Source of the DNA: Rhodocyclaceae bacterium
GTDB taxonomy: Bacteria > Pseudomonadota > Gammaproteobacteria > Burkholderiales > Rhodocyclaceae
DNA: 55,077 nt
Assembly (NCBI GenBank): GCA_028687645.1
Contig: JAQTZQ010000007.1
Coordinates: 1 to 55,077 of the forward strand
Reading direction: 5' to 3'
The notes beneath the pieces are model-generated. The model searched no databases and was not told the origin of the DNA. It saw only the letters and a list, made by a program, of their open reading frames with translations. Shown piece after piece: positions 54,685 through 55,077 of this stretch. The first letter of the stretch is position 1; each line of letters begins with the position of its first letter. A program made the translations under genes and the position numbers.

Positions 54685-55074
54685 ATGAGTGAAAACAGCA
54701 CCGCAAGCACCAACGCAAAACAGGCCACGTCAGAGCGCAACGATGTCGTTCTGCTGCCGCCGGTGGATGTCATTGAGGACGCTGCCGGGATTACGCTGTA
54801 TGCCGATCTGCCGGGGGTGGCAAAAGACAACCTTCATCTTCAGGTAGAAAGCGACACGCTGACCATCGAAGGCGAGATGTCCCTGGATCTGCCGAACGGA
54901 CTTGAATCGACACACCTGGAGGTCAGCTCGCCCCGCTATCGTCGGGCATTCAGCCTGTCCAAAGAACTTGATCTGGATAAGGTGACGGCGGATTTTGACC
55001 AAGGGGTGCTAAAACTGCGGATACCCAAGGCGGCTCACGCCCAACCGAAAAAAATCGAGATACGGATCGAGTGA
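54685..55074 (+). CDS. Small heat-shock protein, Hsp20/alpha-crystallin family (second copy)
   Basis: 129 residues from the ATG at 54685 (MSENSTASTNAKQATSERND); an ATG at 54679 is two codons earlier, but GGGAG at 54674 suits 54685. Alpha-crystallin domain about 30-118 (LYADLPGVAKDNLHLQVESD, TLTIEGEMS, YRRAFSLSKELDLDKVTADFDQGVLKLRIPK). A C-terminal KKIEIRIE supplies the I-x-I anchor that the first copy keeps only weakly. Complete; the stop codon is three bases before the window end. Confidence 0.9.
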   Translation: MSENSTASTNAKQATSERNDVVLLPPVDVIEDAAGITLYADLPGVAKDNLHLQVESDTLTIEGEMSLDLPNGLESTHLEVSSPRYRRAFSLSKELDLDKVTADFDQGVLKLRIPKAAHAQPKKIEIRIE

Positions 55075-55077
55075 TCG

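Overview
The window looks like the chromosome of a betaproteobacterium, most likely of the Rhodocyclaceae (Dechloromonas/Azonexus-like). This is inferred from gene content, not from a marker gene: minCDE, a phasin, cytochrome cd1 nitrite reductase, fused isobutyryl-CoA mutase, flavocytochrome c sulfide dehydrogenase and a GlrK/QseG/GlrR-like locus. It is unusually rich in signal transduction. No rRNA, tRNA, CRISPR array, transposase or phage gene was seen.

Layout. 1-726 (minus): flavocytochrome c sulfide dehydrogenase, with the FAD subunit running off the left edge. 882-3968: histidine kinase, small lipoprotein and a GlrR-like regulator whose AAA+ domain looks degenerate. 4048-9770: heavy-metal RND efflux operon with a DUF3240 protein between pump and outer-membrane channel. 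9906-11470: short-chain dehydrogenase and enoyl-CoA hydratase. 11634-14425: Cache/PAS hybrid kinase interrupted by a one-base frameshift. 14454-16332 (minus): minCDE. 16397-24125 (minus): ClpX-like ATPase, heme oxygenase, a phytochrome photosensory module without output domain, and a 1512-residue CheB-CheR-PAS-GGDEF-EAL protein. 24235-25291 (minus): phasin and a DsrC/TusE-like protein. 25534-28850: nirS behind FNR/DNR-type boxes, then a Crp/Fnr regulator fused to a PilJ/NarX-like domain. 28907-34332 (minus): CheB-CheR-PAS protein, PAS kinase and FixJ-type regulator in overlapping frames. 34515-35675: AraC regulator carrying an in-frame palindromic repeat. 35816-39076: icmF. 39101-39311: decayed small gene. 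39479-45700 (minus): fructokinase, sucrose-phosphate synthase/phosphatase, amylosucrase and MscS channel. 45926-51851: secreted M10 metalloprotease, DUF2867 oxidoreductase, DUF2058 protein, spermidine-synthase-like protein and a calcium-binding RTX-like protein. 52033-54014: OmpR-type two-component system. 54232-55074: two Hsp20 chaperones.

How the genes work together. The strongest candidate for a poorly described system is the operon that reads 24125 to 17453 on the minus strand and may continue to 16397. A c-di-GMP protein, a separate phytochrome photosensory core and a biliverdin-forming heme oxygenase are linked by ATGA stop/start overlaps. This suggests a two-polypeptide red/far-red light sensor acting on c-di-GMP. 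A second theme is nitrogen-oxide control: nirS sits next to a Crp/Fnr protein carrying two motifs like the nitrate-binding P-box. A third is osmoadaptation: a sucrose synthesis and turnover operon that also carries a mechanosensitive channel. A short motif built on GGCGGTTGACCGTAAC recurs at five intergenic sites, usually just downstream of a gene end.
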